A stretch of DNA of 8,631 nucleotides from Clostridia bacterium. GTDB lineage: Bacteria > Bacillota > Clostridia > Christensenellales > UBA1242. The notes below the pieces were generated by a model. It was not told the DNA's origin. It worked only from the letters and a program-made list of their open reading frames with translations, and ran no database searches. Each line of letters opens with the position of its first letter. The first letter of the stretch is position 1. Both the position numbers and the translations under genes were made by a program. The DNA is taken from contig JAGCEE010000279.1 in assembly GCA_017650795.1 (NCBI GenBank), positions 1 to 8,631 of the forward strand, given 5' to 3'. Shown here piece by piece: positions 1 through 7,547 of the stretch.

Positions 1-2769
1 CATAGAAATTGATGCATGACCATTTTCTATAACGGCTTTTAAGATTTGTGGCATTAGTGCATCATAACCATCACTAGATGCCCTATCGCCATCTATTTGT
101 GTTATAACATCATCTTTTTTAGGATTGGTTATTGATTGCTGGGTACGAATATCAAAATCATATTCGGTGTTGTTTTCTTTAATAAAGTTTACAACATCAT
201 CTATTTCTTTTGTTGTAACAAAACAGCCTTGAATACGCTTTGGCTCACTTGTATCATTTGACAAGAACAACATATCGCCTCGTCCTAATAACTTTTCGGC
301 ACCACTTTGATCAAGCACCGTTCTTGAATCTGCAAAGGTCATTAAGGCAAAGCATATTCTGGCTGGAAGGTTTGCTTTTATTCTACCGGTGACAATATCT
401 GCCGATGGACGCTGTGTTGCAAGTATCATGTGAATACCTGCAGCACGAGACAATTGAAGTATTCTAATTATATACTCCTCGGCCTCTTTTTTTGATGTCA
501 TAAGAAGTTCGGCTAATTCATCAATAATAAATATAATATATGGTAGTTTTTCGGCACGGCCTTCTAGCACATCTTTGCTTTCGTTATATTCTTCCATAGA
601 TTTAACCCTTGCATCTTTAAACAACAAGAATCTTCTTTCCATCTCGTCCGCACACCAAGCAAGAGCATTTAAAGCCATTTCGGTTGTTGTTATAACAGTT
701 GGCATAATTAAATGTGGAAGATTGTTATACATAGAAAATTCAACCATTTTTGGGTCTACAAGTATAAGTTTTACCTCATCTGGTGAAAATCTATAAATTA
801 AACTTAAAATAATAGAGTTTATGCAAACAGATTTACCAGAACCTGTTGTTCCTGCAACAAGTAAGTGAGGTATTTTTACCAAATTGAAAGTTTTAACCGT
901 GTTGTTAATATCTTTACCAAGCGCAACAGTAAGCGCCTTCTTTGACTCTTGAAACTCTCTTGAAAGAATTATATCTTTTAAACCAACGGTTGCAATCTTT
1001 TCGTTTGGCACTTCTATACCAACTGCCCTACGTCCAGGAATTGGTGCTTCTATTCTTATATCTCCATGGCTAGATAATGCATATGCAATATCTTCCTGAA
1101 GAGCCATAACTCTTTTTACACTAACACCGGCAGGCATTTCTAACTCATATCTTGTGACAGCCGGACCAACAACTACGCCAATACATTTTGCAGAAATACC
1201 AAAAGTATCTAGCGCCATTTCTAGTTCTTCTCTTTTTCTAACAACATCGTCACTAACAAGTGCTAGATCCATACTTTCGGTTGTTAAAAGCTCTATTGGT
1301 GGTGCCACATAATCAATTTCTTTTTTCGGCATTATTGGTTGTGGTGGCTCCACGCTTTCTGGATATTCATTTATTGGATTTGAGTATTTTTGTGTATTGA
1401 CACTTTCTTTAATATCGTAATCAAATTCTTTTGAATCCTTTTTTAAAGATTTTAGTACACTATTAGTAAAATCTTCAACATCTAAATCAGATGAAATTCT
1501 TGGCCTTTTTTCTTCTATAAATACCGGCTCAACCTGACTAAAATCGTCAAATTCTTTATTTACGTTTTTGTTATCCATTATTACATCATCGTTAATTTGA
1601 CATACTTTATTTTCGGCATTTGTAGCATTATTAAATATATTTTCTTGCAAACCCTTTATACTTAAATCGTTATCTTCTACGATGTTAAGTTCTGGCTTAC
1701 TTTTTTCTTGCTTATTTTCAATAATACTTTTTTGTTCAAATAGATTTGGTTGATTTGTTATTATGGTATTATCATCATGAATAACCTTGTTTGGAAGTGG
1801 TTTTTGACTATCGCTATTCTGCAAATTGTTAATATTATACGAATATGATGAATTGCCTGAGTTTGAAATAGGATATGACATTTTACTTGCCTTGTTTCTT
1901 AATTCTAACAAGTTTGCTTGTATTTTATCCATGTTGTTATTAGAAACAATCGTGTCATTTTTTATAGTTTCAGTTTGCTCGGAATTTTCGATACTTGGCT
2001 CAATGTCCGCAATATCTTTGTTGTCAAACATATCTTCGCTAGAAGATGCAAGAAGCCCAAGTTTTCGTTTTGCTGACTCCTGTTGATTTTCTATTTCTTC
2101 TTTTGCATCTAGCGTTAATTTTACCCCTTCTTTCTTTTTTGATTGTATTTCTTTTTTTGATTCAAGTTTTAAGTTTTGTTCAAACTCTTTAAGATTTATT
2201 TTATTACCCAGCGCAGAAGAATCGTTTGCAATTTTAATGGATTTTTTTAAATCTTCATTTTTGTTTAAATAATGAATATAGTCAACCGAAAGTGCAATGA
2301 ATATGATTGCAAGCGCAATAAAGATTATATATGCGCCCAGCCTGCCAAGAGGATACAAAACTAATGATGTTATTAATCCAACTATTATACCGCCTGCCGT
2401 GGTTTTTTGCGAGTAGCACTTACCCACAAACTGCCAAAATGTTAGTCCGTCATTTTTAACTAAAATTAGTTGCAAAATGCAAAGGACAAACAATAACGAC
2501 ATAATTAGCAAAACACCGTACCTTTTTGGCATTACATATTTTTTATGAGCAATTAGTGCAAATCCTATTGCCATACTTGTTATAAAAAATGGATAGCAAA
2601 ATAAACCCATTATTCCAAGCAAAAAACTTTTCATAAATGGAACAAAATGAGTTATTAAACAAAAAAGAGCAAGAATTGAAACAACCACACAGACTATGCC
2701 ACTAAGTTTTTGATAGTCTATGTTTGATTTCTTTTTTTGCTTTTTTTCTTCAAATCTATAAATTGCCAT
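1..2769 (-). CDS. ftsK: DNA translocase FtsK/SpoIIIE, 3' end beyond window
   Basis: Membrane-anchored, ATP-driven double-stranded DNA pump that clears chromosome DNA from the closing septum, or moves it into a forespore. The 923 codons seen show hydrophobic segments at about residues 24-43, 50-74, 84-103 and 124-160 (four or five helices), then a low-complexity Asn/Ser/Lys/Glu-rich linker of about 320 residues, and the motor domain from about 484. Walker A is GTTGSGKS (residues 640-647, bases 829-852). Walker B is YIIFIIDELAELL (from residue 744, D750/E751). Next come RAAGIHMILATQRPS and the start of the winged-helix gamma domain (LKAVIENGHASISM), where the window ends; roughly 50-60 residues should be missing. 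The ATG at 2769 is preferred because AAGGG lies 6 nt upstream; an earlier in-frame ATG at 2796 falls between the -35 and -10 boxes. The full length would be near 980 aa, longer than B. subtilis SpoIIIE because of the linker. FtsK and SpoIIIE cannot be told apart here. Confidence 0.96.
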   Translation of the reverse strand, partial: MAIYRFEEKKQKKKSNIDYQKLSGIVCVVVSILALFCLITHFVPFMKSFLLGIMGLFCYPFFITSMAIGFALIAHKKYVMPKRYGVLLIMSLLFVLCILQLILVKNDGLTFWQFVGKCYSQKTTAGGIIVGLITSLVLYPLGRLGAYIIFIALAIIFIALSVDYIHYLNKNEDLKKSIKIANDSSALGNKINLKEFEQNLKLESKKEIQSKKKEGVKLTLDAKEEIENQQESAKRKLGLLASSSEDMFDNKDIADIEPSIENSEQTETIKNDTIVSNNNMDKIQANLLELRNKASKMSYPISNSGNSSYSYNINNLQNSDSQKPLPNKVIHDDNTIITNQPNLFEQKSIIENKQEKSKPELNIVEDNDLSIKGLQENIFNNATNAENKVCQINDDVIMDNKNVNKEFDDFSQVEPVFIEEKRPRISSDLDVEDFTNSVLKSLKKDSKEFDYDIKESVNTQKYSNPINEYPESVEPPQPIMPKKEIDYVAPPIELLTTESMDLALVSDDVVRKREELEMALDTFGISAKCIGVVVGPAVTRYELEMPAGVSVKRVMALQEDIAYALSSHGDIRIEAPIPGRRAVGIEVPNEKIATVGLKDIILSREFQESKKALTVALGKDINNTVKTFNLVKIPHLLVAGTTGSGKSVCINSIILSLIYRFSPDEVKLILVDPKMVEFSMYNNLPHLIMPTVITTTEMALNALAWCADEMERRFLLFKDARVKSMEEYNESKDVLEGRAEKLPYIIFIIDELAELLMTSKKEAEEYIIRILQLSRAAGIHMILATQRPSADIVTGRIKANLPARICFALMTFADSRTVLDQSGAEKLLGRGDMLFLSNDTSEPKRIQGCFVTTKEIDDVVNFIKENNTEYDFDIRTQQSITNPKKDDVITQIDGDRASSDGYDALMPQILKAVIENGHASISM

Positions 2770-2775
2770 TTTTAA

Positions 2776-2815
2776 CCCTTGGATAAATGATAACATAATT
2801 TATTATTTATTTCAA
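2776..2815 (-). promoter_or_regulatory. ftsK promoter and ribosome binding site
   Basis: Seen on the minus strand: -35 TTGAAA (2810-2815), a 17-nt spacer, -10 TATCAT (2787-2792); each box is 5/6 to the sigma-A consensus. The predicted transcript start is near 2780, right at the AAGGG ribosome binding site (2776-2780), so the leader would be only about 11 nt. This placement excludes the upstream ATG at 2796. The rest of the gap up to 2956 is AT-rich; I see no strong terminator behind the deacetylase gene, so readthrough into ftsK is possible. Confidence 0.65.
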
Positions 2816-2956
2816 GTTATACATAAATATTATTACAAAAATGCTGACGAAAGTTGTATGTTAAAAGCAGGCATGTCGAAAAACACAAAATAATTTATTA
2901 CCAAAAAACATAAAAATTTCAAAATGGTTTAAAAATTACTCAAATATAATAAAAAG

Positions 2957-3664
2957 TTATAAAATATTCTCACTTACTGTGATTATTCTTATATTTTTTG
3001 CCAATATGTCGTCAATTATTGTTGGCAAAGCATTGGCTGTACATTCTGTTGGGTGCATCAAAATTAAGTCACCTGCTTTTGCCTTATTTGCCCTTTGTTT
3101 TATTATGTCCTCATCTTTATCTCGCCAATCTATCGTATCCAAACTCCACATGATTGTTTTGTATCCATAGGCCTCTGCAATTTGTACTGTGCGTGAGTTA
3201 TATGCCCCACTTGGTGGTGCAAAGAGATGCATTTTTATTCCAGATATTTTAAAAACAAGTTCGTCTGTCATTGCAATTTCGTTTGCTTGTTGTTCGTCCG
3301 TGATTTTATCATGGTCTTTATGCCAATAACCATGAGAACCAATTTCGTTACCACTTTGTACTATTTTATTAAAACAATCCTCATTTTTATTAACCCATGT
3401 ACCACCCACAAAAAAAGTGGCTTTAACAGACTTTTGATTTAGTGTTTCAAGTATGTTTTCAAGCCATTCATTGCCCATATACACATTAAACATTAAACTT
3501 ACTGCATTATTCTTTGCATTCCCCGAATAAATTGCCTTTGTGTTATAAGAACTAAAAACCCCCTGAACTCCTCCACTATATGTTATTGTTCCAACTAGGA
3601 TTATTGCGAGAATTATTAAAACATTTGCAACATAGTTTGTAAAAAATTTATGAGATATTTTCAT
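2957..3664 (-). CDS. membrane-anchored polysaccharide deacetylase-like protein (YlxY/PdaB type)
   Basis: A 235-residue protein with a short N-terminus, one hydrophobic segment (about residues 13-30, signal anchor) and an extracytoplasmic NodB-fold domain (about 52-230). Family members remove acetyl groups from peptidoglycan or other amino sugars. Motif by motif: the usual TFDD is MFNVYMG, so the catalytic-base Asp position is Asn60 and the second Asp is lost. The metal-binding HxxxH is intact (HGYWH, H111/H115). Motif 3, normally RxPxG, is FAPPSGAYN with Ala149 in place of Arg. The Asp/Trp motif (DTIDW, D179/W180) and the LxxxH-type motif (LILMHPT, H204) are present. The APPSG and N-for-D pattern is, from memory, typical of the YlxY/PdaB-like sporulation branch. 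Activity is therefore uncertain. The frame stays open upstream to a TTG at 3700, but that codon lies in a terminator stem, so the ATG at 3664 is used. No clear ribosome binding site is visible. Confidence 0.85.
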   Translation of the reverse strand: MKISHKFFTNYVANVLIILAIILVGTITYSGGVQGVFSSYNTKAIYSGNAKNNAVSLMFNVYMGNEWLENILETLNQKSVKATFFVGGTWVNKNEDCFNKIVQSGNEIGSHGYWHKDHDKITDEQQANEIAMTDELVFKISGIKMHLFAPPSGAYNSRTVQIAEAYGYKTIMWSLDTIDWRDKDEDIIKQRANKAKAGDLILMHPTECTANALPTIIDDILAKNIRIITVSENIL

Positions 3665-3683
3665 GGTGTAATATATGTTTAAA

Positions 3684-3712
3684 ATTAAAATAATATACAA
3701 AAATCAAGGCAA
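3684..3712 (-). promoter_or_regulatory. possible deacetylase promoter
   Basis: On the minus strand, TTGCCT (3707-3712), 17 nt, TTTAAT (3684-3689). The -35 matches 4/6 and the -10 5/6, so this is weak in such AT-rich DNA. The -35 would sit inside the 3' arm of the terminator stem behind ppdK, the same arrangement seen upstream of ppdK. Confidence 0.3.
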
Positions 3713-3737
3713 ATTTGGGTTGAATTGCCTTGATTTT
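3699..3737 (-). terminator. Rho-independent terminator after ppdK
   Basis: A perfect 13-bp inverted repeat, AAAATCAAGGCAA (3700-3712) with its complement at 3725-3737, closes a 12-nt loop. In the minus direction the stem runs into five T residues (3703-3699). It lies about 108 nt past the ppdK stop. The stem has only four G-C pairs, so it may be leaky. A second AT-only 9-bp hairpin (3818-3826 with 3837-3845) overlaps the ppdK stop codon but has no T run. Confidence 0.65.
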
Positions 3738-3844
3738 ATATTCTTTGTAATATTTAATTGAATAAAATAAACACCACATTACACATTATTTGGGTTAAAA
3801 TAATGCATTTAGTTTTTATTTGTTTAATGGGTTAATTAAACAAA

Positions 3845-6478
3845 TTATCTTGGGTTTTTAATATTTGCCTGAGCAGCAGCAAGTCTTGCAATAGGAACTC
3901 TAAATGGTGAGCAAGAAACATATGTTAAGCCCACTTTATGACAGAATTCGATTGAAGATGGGTCGCCACCATGCTCTCCGCAAATTCCAAGTTTGATGTC
4001 TGGTCTTGTTTGTTTTCCAAGTCCAACAGCCATATTGATTAACTTACCAACACCATTTTGGTCTAGTCTTGCAAATGGGTCTGATTCGTAGATTTTATTT
4101 GAATAATAAGAACCTAAGAATTTACCAGCATCATCACGGCTAAATCCAAATGTCATTTGAGTTAAATCGTTTGTACCAAATGAGAAATATTCTGCTTCTT
4201 TGGCGATTTCGTCAGCGAGTACCGCAGCTCTTGGAATTTCAATCATTGTTCCAACTTTGTATGGAAGTTTTACGCCAGCATCTGCAATAATCTTGTCTGC
4301 TGTTTCGCAAACAATCTTTTTAACAAATGCAAGCTCTTTAACTTCGCCAACAAGTGGTATCATGATTTCTGGCTCGGTTTTAAACTCTGGATGACGTTTG
4401 TTTACAGCGATTGCGGCTTTGATTACAGCCTCTGTTTGCATTTTTGCAATTTCAGGGAATGTGACAGCAAGCCTACAACCACGGTGCCCCATCATTGGGT
4501 TGAATTCGTGAAGTGAAGCGATTATTTGTTTAATCTCTTCTACTGTTTTGCCCTGAGTTTCGGCAAGAAGTTTAATATCTGCCTCATCAGTTGGAACGAA
4601 TTCATGAAGTGGTGGATCTAAGAAACGAATATTAACAGGCAAACCTTTTGCCTCTTCGTATAGTTTCTCAAAATCACCTTGTTGCATTGGTTCTAGCTTT
4701 GCAAGAGCTTTTTCTCTTTGTTCAACAGTATCACTACAAATCATTTCTCTAATTGCAGCAATTCTGTCTGGTTCAAAGAACATATGCTCTGTACGGCAAA
4801 GGCCAATACCTTCGGCTCCAAATTCAAATGCCTGATGAGCATCTTTTGGAGTATCTGCATTGGTTCTAACAGATAGTGCTTTATATTTGTTTGCCCATGC
4901 CATAATTCTACCAAACTCACCATCGTTTGTATTGGCAGGAACAGTGGCAATAGCTTCGCCATAAATCTTACCTGTTGAGCCATCAAGAGATATTATATCT
5001 CCTTCTTTGTACACTCTACCTTTTAGAGTAAAGCGCTTGTTCTCCTCGTCCATCTTAATTTCGCCACAACCAGAAACACAGCAAGTACCCATACCACGAG
5101 CAACAACCGCAGCGTGTGATGTCATACCACCACGTACAGTTAAAATGCCTTGTGCATAGTGCATACCCTCAATGTCTTCTGGTGAGGTTTCAAGACGAAC
5201 TAAAACAACTTTTTCTTTTCTTTTACCAGCCTCAATAGCATCTTCGGCAGTAAATACAATTTTTCCACAAGCAGCACCAGGAGATGCAGCAAGTGCCTGA
5301 GCAACAGGCTCTGCAGCTTTTAATGCTTTTGCGTCAAATTGTGGATGCAATAATGAATCTAATGACTTAGGGTCAATTTGCATCAATGCCTCTTTTTCAG
5401 TAATCATGCCCTCGTCAACAAGGTCACAAGCAATTTTGATTGCAGCTCTTGCTGTACGTTTGCCGTTTCTGGTTTGAAGCATATAGAGGTGTTTATCCTC
5501 TATTGTAAATTCCATATCTTGCATATCCTTGTAATGATTTTCAAGTGTTTTGCAGATATCTTGGAATTGAGTGTATACCTCTGGCATAACCTCTGCCATC
5601 TTTGCGATTGGCATTGGTGTTCTAACACCAGCAACAACATCTTCACCCTGAGCATTCATTAAGAATTCACCCATAAGTTTCTTTTCGCCTGTTGCAGGGT
5701 CACGCGTAAAGGCAACACCCGTGCCTGATGTTTCGCCCATGTTACCAAAAGCCATCATTTGAACATTTACGGCAGTTCCCCAACTATATGGTATGTCGTT
5801 TTGCATTCTGTAATAATTCGCTCTTGGATTATCCCATGACCTAAACACTGCTTTGATGGCCCCAAATAATTGTTCCTTAGGGTCATCTGGGAAATCTTGA
5901 CCAATCTTATCTTTGTACTCTGCTTTGAACTCGTTTGCAAGTTCTTTAAGATCATCGGCAGTAAGCTCAACATCTTGAGTCACTCCTTTTCTCTCTTTCA
6001 TTTCATCGATAAGTTGCTCAAAGTATTTCTTTCCAACTTCCATTACTACATCGGAGTACATTTGAATGAATCTTCTGTAGCAATCCCAAGCCCATCTTGG
6101 GTTACCAGATTTTTTAGCAATAACTTCTACTACCTTTTCATTTAAACCAAGGTTTAAAATTGTGTCCATCATTCCTGGCATAGATGCTCTAGCACCAGAA
6201 CGAACAGAAACAAGCAGTGGATTTTCCATATCGCCAAATTTTTTACCGGTAATTTTTTCCATCTTGCCGATGTATTCCAAAATTTCGGCTTGAATGTCTG
6301 CGTTTATCTGACGGCCGTCTTCATAATACTGTGTACAAGCCTCAGTAGAAATTGTAAAACCTTGTGGAACTGGCAATCCCAGATTTGTCATTTCTGCAAG
6401 GTTAGCACCCTTACCACCAAGTAGTTCACGCATAGAAGCGTTACCCTCAGTAAACAAGTAAACGTATTTTTTGCTCAT
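3845..6478 (-). CDS. ppdK: pyruvate, phosphate dikinase
   Basis: Cytoplasmic enzyme catalysing the reversible reaction ATP + Pi + pyruvate to AMP + PPi + phosphoenolpyruvate. In anaerobes it works in glycolysis with PPi or in PEP formation. The 877 residues match the usual full length. Order of domains: N-terminal ATP-grasp nucleotide-binding part (about 1-340; GGKGANLAEM at 21-30, SVRSGARASMPGMMDT from 91), the swivelling phosphohistidine domain (about 385-510; GGMTSHAAVVARGMG with catalytic His455, the same number as in the Clostridium symbiosum enzyme), and the C-terminal PEP/pyruvate TIM barrel (about 530-875; GTMIEIPRAA, FGTNDLTQ at 767-774, GICGEHGGDP with the acid/base Cys at 833). All key residues are intact. 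The ATG follows an AAAGGAG ribosome binding site (6485-6491) by 6 nt. The gene is flanked by its own promoter and terminator, so it appears monocistronic. No PPDK regulatory protein gene is in the window. Confidence 0.98.
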   Translation of the reverse strand: MSKKYVYLFTEGNASMRELLGGKGANLAEMTNLGLPVPQGFTISTEACTQYYEDGRQINADIQAEILEYIGKMEKITGKKFGDMENPLLVSVRSGARASMPGMMDTILNLGLNEKVVEVIAKKSGNPRWAWDCYRRFIQMYSDVVMEVGKKYFEQLIDEMKERKGVTQDVELTADDLKELANEFKAEYKDKIGQDFPDDPKEQLFGAIKAVFRSWDNPRANYYRMQNDIPYSWGTAVNVQMMAFGNMGETSGTGVAFTRDPATGEKKLMGEFLMNAQGEDVVAGVRTPMPIAKMAEVMPEVYTQFQDICKTLENHYKDMQDMEFTIEDKHLYMLQTRNGKRTARAAIKIACDLVDEGMITEKEALMQIDPKSLDSLLHPQFDAKALKAAEPVAQALAASPGAACGKIVFTAEDAIEAGKRKEKVVLVRLETSPEDIEGMHYAQGILTVRGGMTSHAAVVARGMGTCCVSGCGEIKMDEENKRFTLKGRVYKEGDIISLDGSTGKIYGEAIATVPANTNDGEFGRIMAWANKYKALSVRTNADTPKDAHQAFEFGAEGIGLCRTEHMFFEPDRIAAIREMICSDTVEQREKALAKLEPMQQGDFEKLYEEAKGLPVNIRFLDPPLHEFVPTDEADIKLLAETQGKTVEEIKQIIASLHEFNPMMGHRGCRLAVTFPEIAKMQTEAVIKAAIAVNKRHPEFKTEPEIMIPLVGEVKELAFVKKIVCETADKIIADAGVKLPYKVGTMIEIPRAAVLADEIAKEAEYFSFGTNDLTQMTFGFSRDDAGKFLGSYYSNKIYESDPFARLDQNGVGKLINMAVGLGKQTRPDIKLGICGEHGGDPSSIEFCHKVGLTYVSCSPFRVPIARLAAAQANIKNPR

Positions 6479-6509
6479 ATATATCTCCTTTAGAAAAAAA
6501 TACTCCTAC

Positions 6510-6538
6510 ATTCTACATCATAATAAAAAAAATGGCAA
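6510..6538 (-). promoter_or_regulatory. ppdK promoter
   Basis: On the minus strand, TTGCCA (6533-6538), 17-nt spacer, TAGAAT (6510-6515): both boxes match 5/6 with ideal spacing. The transcript would begin near 6503 and have a leader of about 24 nt carrying the AAAGGAG site (6485-6491). The -35 box is the 3' arm of the preceding terminator, and the T8 tract of that terminator lies in the spacer. A TATAAT at 6542-6547 is also present but has no well-spaced -35. Confidence 0.65.
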
Positions 6539-6571
6539 ATAATTATAGAAAATAAACTACAATATTTGCCA
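6525..6571 (-). terminator. Rho-independent terminator after the histidine phosphatase gene
   Basis: In the minus direction the stem TGGCAAATA (6571-6563) pairs perfectly with TATTTGCCA (6541-6533). After one bulged base, six more pairs (TTGTAG with CTATAA, one G-U) extend it to about 15 pairs with an 8-nt loop. Eight T residues follow directly (6532-6525). It sits about 48 nt past the stop at 6619 and overlaps the ppdK promoter. Confidence 0.85.
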
Positions 6572-6618
6572 AATAATATGATTAAAAATCGTTTAAAATA
6601 ATTAACTTTTAAAACAGA

Positions 6619-7160
6619 TCATATTACAAAATGCTTTAATTCTGCATTTTTAAAATTACTCATTTGTTCACGATTATTAAAATCAACCTTTTTGTTTAGC
6701 GCAATAAGTTCTATAAAACTTGCAATGTTGTTGTGAGTGACCACCAATATATCTTTATTTTTGTATTCATTTTTTATTTTATTTACAAAACAAAGTGCAC
6801 GATTGTATCCATGTTCAAAGCTTTCCATTTTGGTTATTTTGCTTCTTTCATGCCTTTGTTTTTTTTCTAATTCTGTTAATATTTTATACTTTCTTGCCGT
6901 AAAAATACCTTGGTCCATTTCGGTTATTGCTTCATCTTTGATTATTTTTACATTATGATATTTGTTGATAATGTTTGATGTTTGTATTGTTCTCATTAAA
7001 GGTGATGAAATAATTAAATCAATTTTGCTATTTGCAAATCTTTGGCTACATTTTCAACAAGTTTGTATCCAGATTTACTGAGCCTGTTTTGACTTCTGCC
7101 CTGTGTTATTCCCTTTTCATTCCACACTGTTGTTCCATGTCTTAAAACATACAAATTCAT
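6619..7160 (-). pseudogene. histidine phosphatase (phosphoglycerate mutase-like), split by a frameshift
   Basis: The first frame starts at ATG 7160 (AGAGG at 7166-7170, 5-nt spacing) and encodes 48 residues opening with NLYVLRHGTTVWNEKGITQG, the family signature with Arg7 and the phosphorylated His8. It then hits TAA at 7014-7016. The rest continues in the -1 frame from KIDLIISSPLMRTIQTS to the TGA at 6619. Restoring one T in the GATTTGC stretch (7034-7040) would read KDFANSKIDLIISSPL and give a 180-residue protein with Arg57, Glu81 and the second His (VVTHNN, His143), all expected for an active enzyme. Members dephosphorylate small phosphoesters; the substrate here cannot be told. With everything else intact, this is either a very recent mutation or a sequence error in a T run. 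A start at ATG 6996 would lack the catalytic RHG. It lies 75 nt downstream of the small ORF and may share its promoter. Confidence 0.85.
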
Positions 7161-7235
7161 AATAACCTCTAAAACTCAATACTACAAACTATTATTTTCA
7201 CATAAATCATAACAATTAACAAGTATACAAAAATG

Positions 7236-7346
7236 CTAAATAAGTATTTTATACCCCAACATCATTTTCAATTTTTCTTTTTGAAAAATAGCCAAAATGA
7301 GAATATTAACCGATATTACTAGAAATAAAATCTGTAATGTATTCAT
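7236..7346 (-). CDS. small single-pass membrane protein, 36 aa
   Basis: An ORF of 36 residues: a short N-terminus (MNTLQ), one hydrophobic helix (about residues 4-21, LQILFLVISVNILILAIF) and a basic tail (QKEKLKMMLGYK) ending LI before TAG. By the positive-inside rule the tail should face the cytoplasm. I do not recognise a family. Its reality rests on expression signals: AAGGG (7353-7357) exactly 6 nt before the ATG, and a near-consensus promoter directly upstream. The size and shape resemble small hydrophobic type I toxins, and equally small membrane regulators; function is unknown. The phosphatase gene follows 75 nt downstream on the same strand. Confidence 0.6.
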   Translation of the reverse strand: MNTLQILFLVISVNILILAIFQKEKLKMMLGYKILI

Positions 7347-7352
7347 TTGTTT

Positions 7353-7391
7353 CCCTTAAAATATTATAACATGTATTTGCTTTTTTGTAAA
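7353..7391 (-). promoter_or_regulatory. promoter and ribosome binding site of the small membrane ORF
   Basis: On the minus strand, TTTACA (7386-7391, 5/6), 17-nt spacer, TATAAT (7363-7368, 6/6). The predicted start near 7356 is at the AAGGG ribosome binding site (7353-7357), giving a leader of about 10 nt, as for ftsK. It may also drive the histidine phosphatase gene downstream, which has no clear promoter of its own. Confidence 0.7.
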
Positions 7392-7408
7392 ATATTAACA
7401 AAATTTAT

Positions 7409-7431
7409 CGCTTGTGCGAAGCGTTTTTTTT
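7409..7431 (+). terminator. plus-strand terminator-like hairpin
   Basis: CGCTT (7409-7413), loop GTGCG, AAGCG (7419-7423), then eight T residues (7424-7431). The polarity is plus, opposite to all genes here, so no annotated gene needs it. It could end a plus-strand RNA running antisense to the start of the small membrane ORF. The stem is only 5 bp, which limits confidence. Confidence 0.45.
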
Positions 7432-7441
7432 CATATATAGT

Positions 7442-7504
7442 AAGAAAAAAACCACACCCATCAAGGCTAGGTTTATGAATACAAACCTGCCCCAAAGTGC
7501 GATG
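7442..7504 (-). repeat. structured repeat, copy 1 (distal)
   Basis: A 63-bp element about 84% identical to the copy at 7602-7663, in direct orientation. Read on the minus strand it contains GGGC...GCCU enclosing a hairpin with loop AUUC (AGGUUU/AAACCU). An outer stem CGCAC (7501-7497) with GUGUG (7457-7453) abuts GGTTTTTTT (7452-7445). That makes it terminator-like in the direction of ssrA transcription. I do not recognise it as a named RNA family. Confidence 0.7.
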
Positions 7505-7547
7505 ATAAAAAATATATTTTTAAACTATTGCATTCGATAGAAATTAC

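Noticed and set aside
2665..2796. Upstream ATG at 2796 as the ftsK start
   Set aside because: It lies between the predicted -35 and -10 boxes and has no ribosome site, while ATG 2769 has AAGGG 6 nt upstream.
3665..3700. TTG at 3700 as the deacetylase start
   Set aside because: The codon is part of the ppdK terminator stem, and the extra residues add nothing to the signal anchor.
4741..4986. 81-codon minus-strand ORF within ppdK
   Set aside because: It is an out-of-frame shadow of a fully conserved enzyme, with no ribosome site or family match.
5378..6145. Plus-strand ORFs of about 90 codons opposite ppdK
   Set aside because: They are antisense shadows; their Cys/Phe/Ile-rich composition reflects the complement of ppdK codons.
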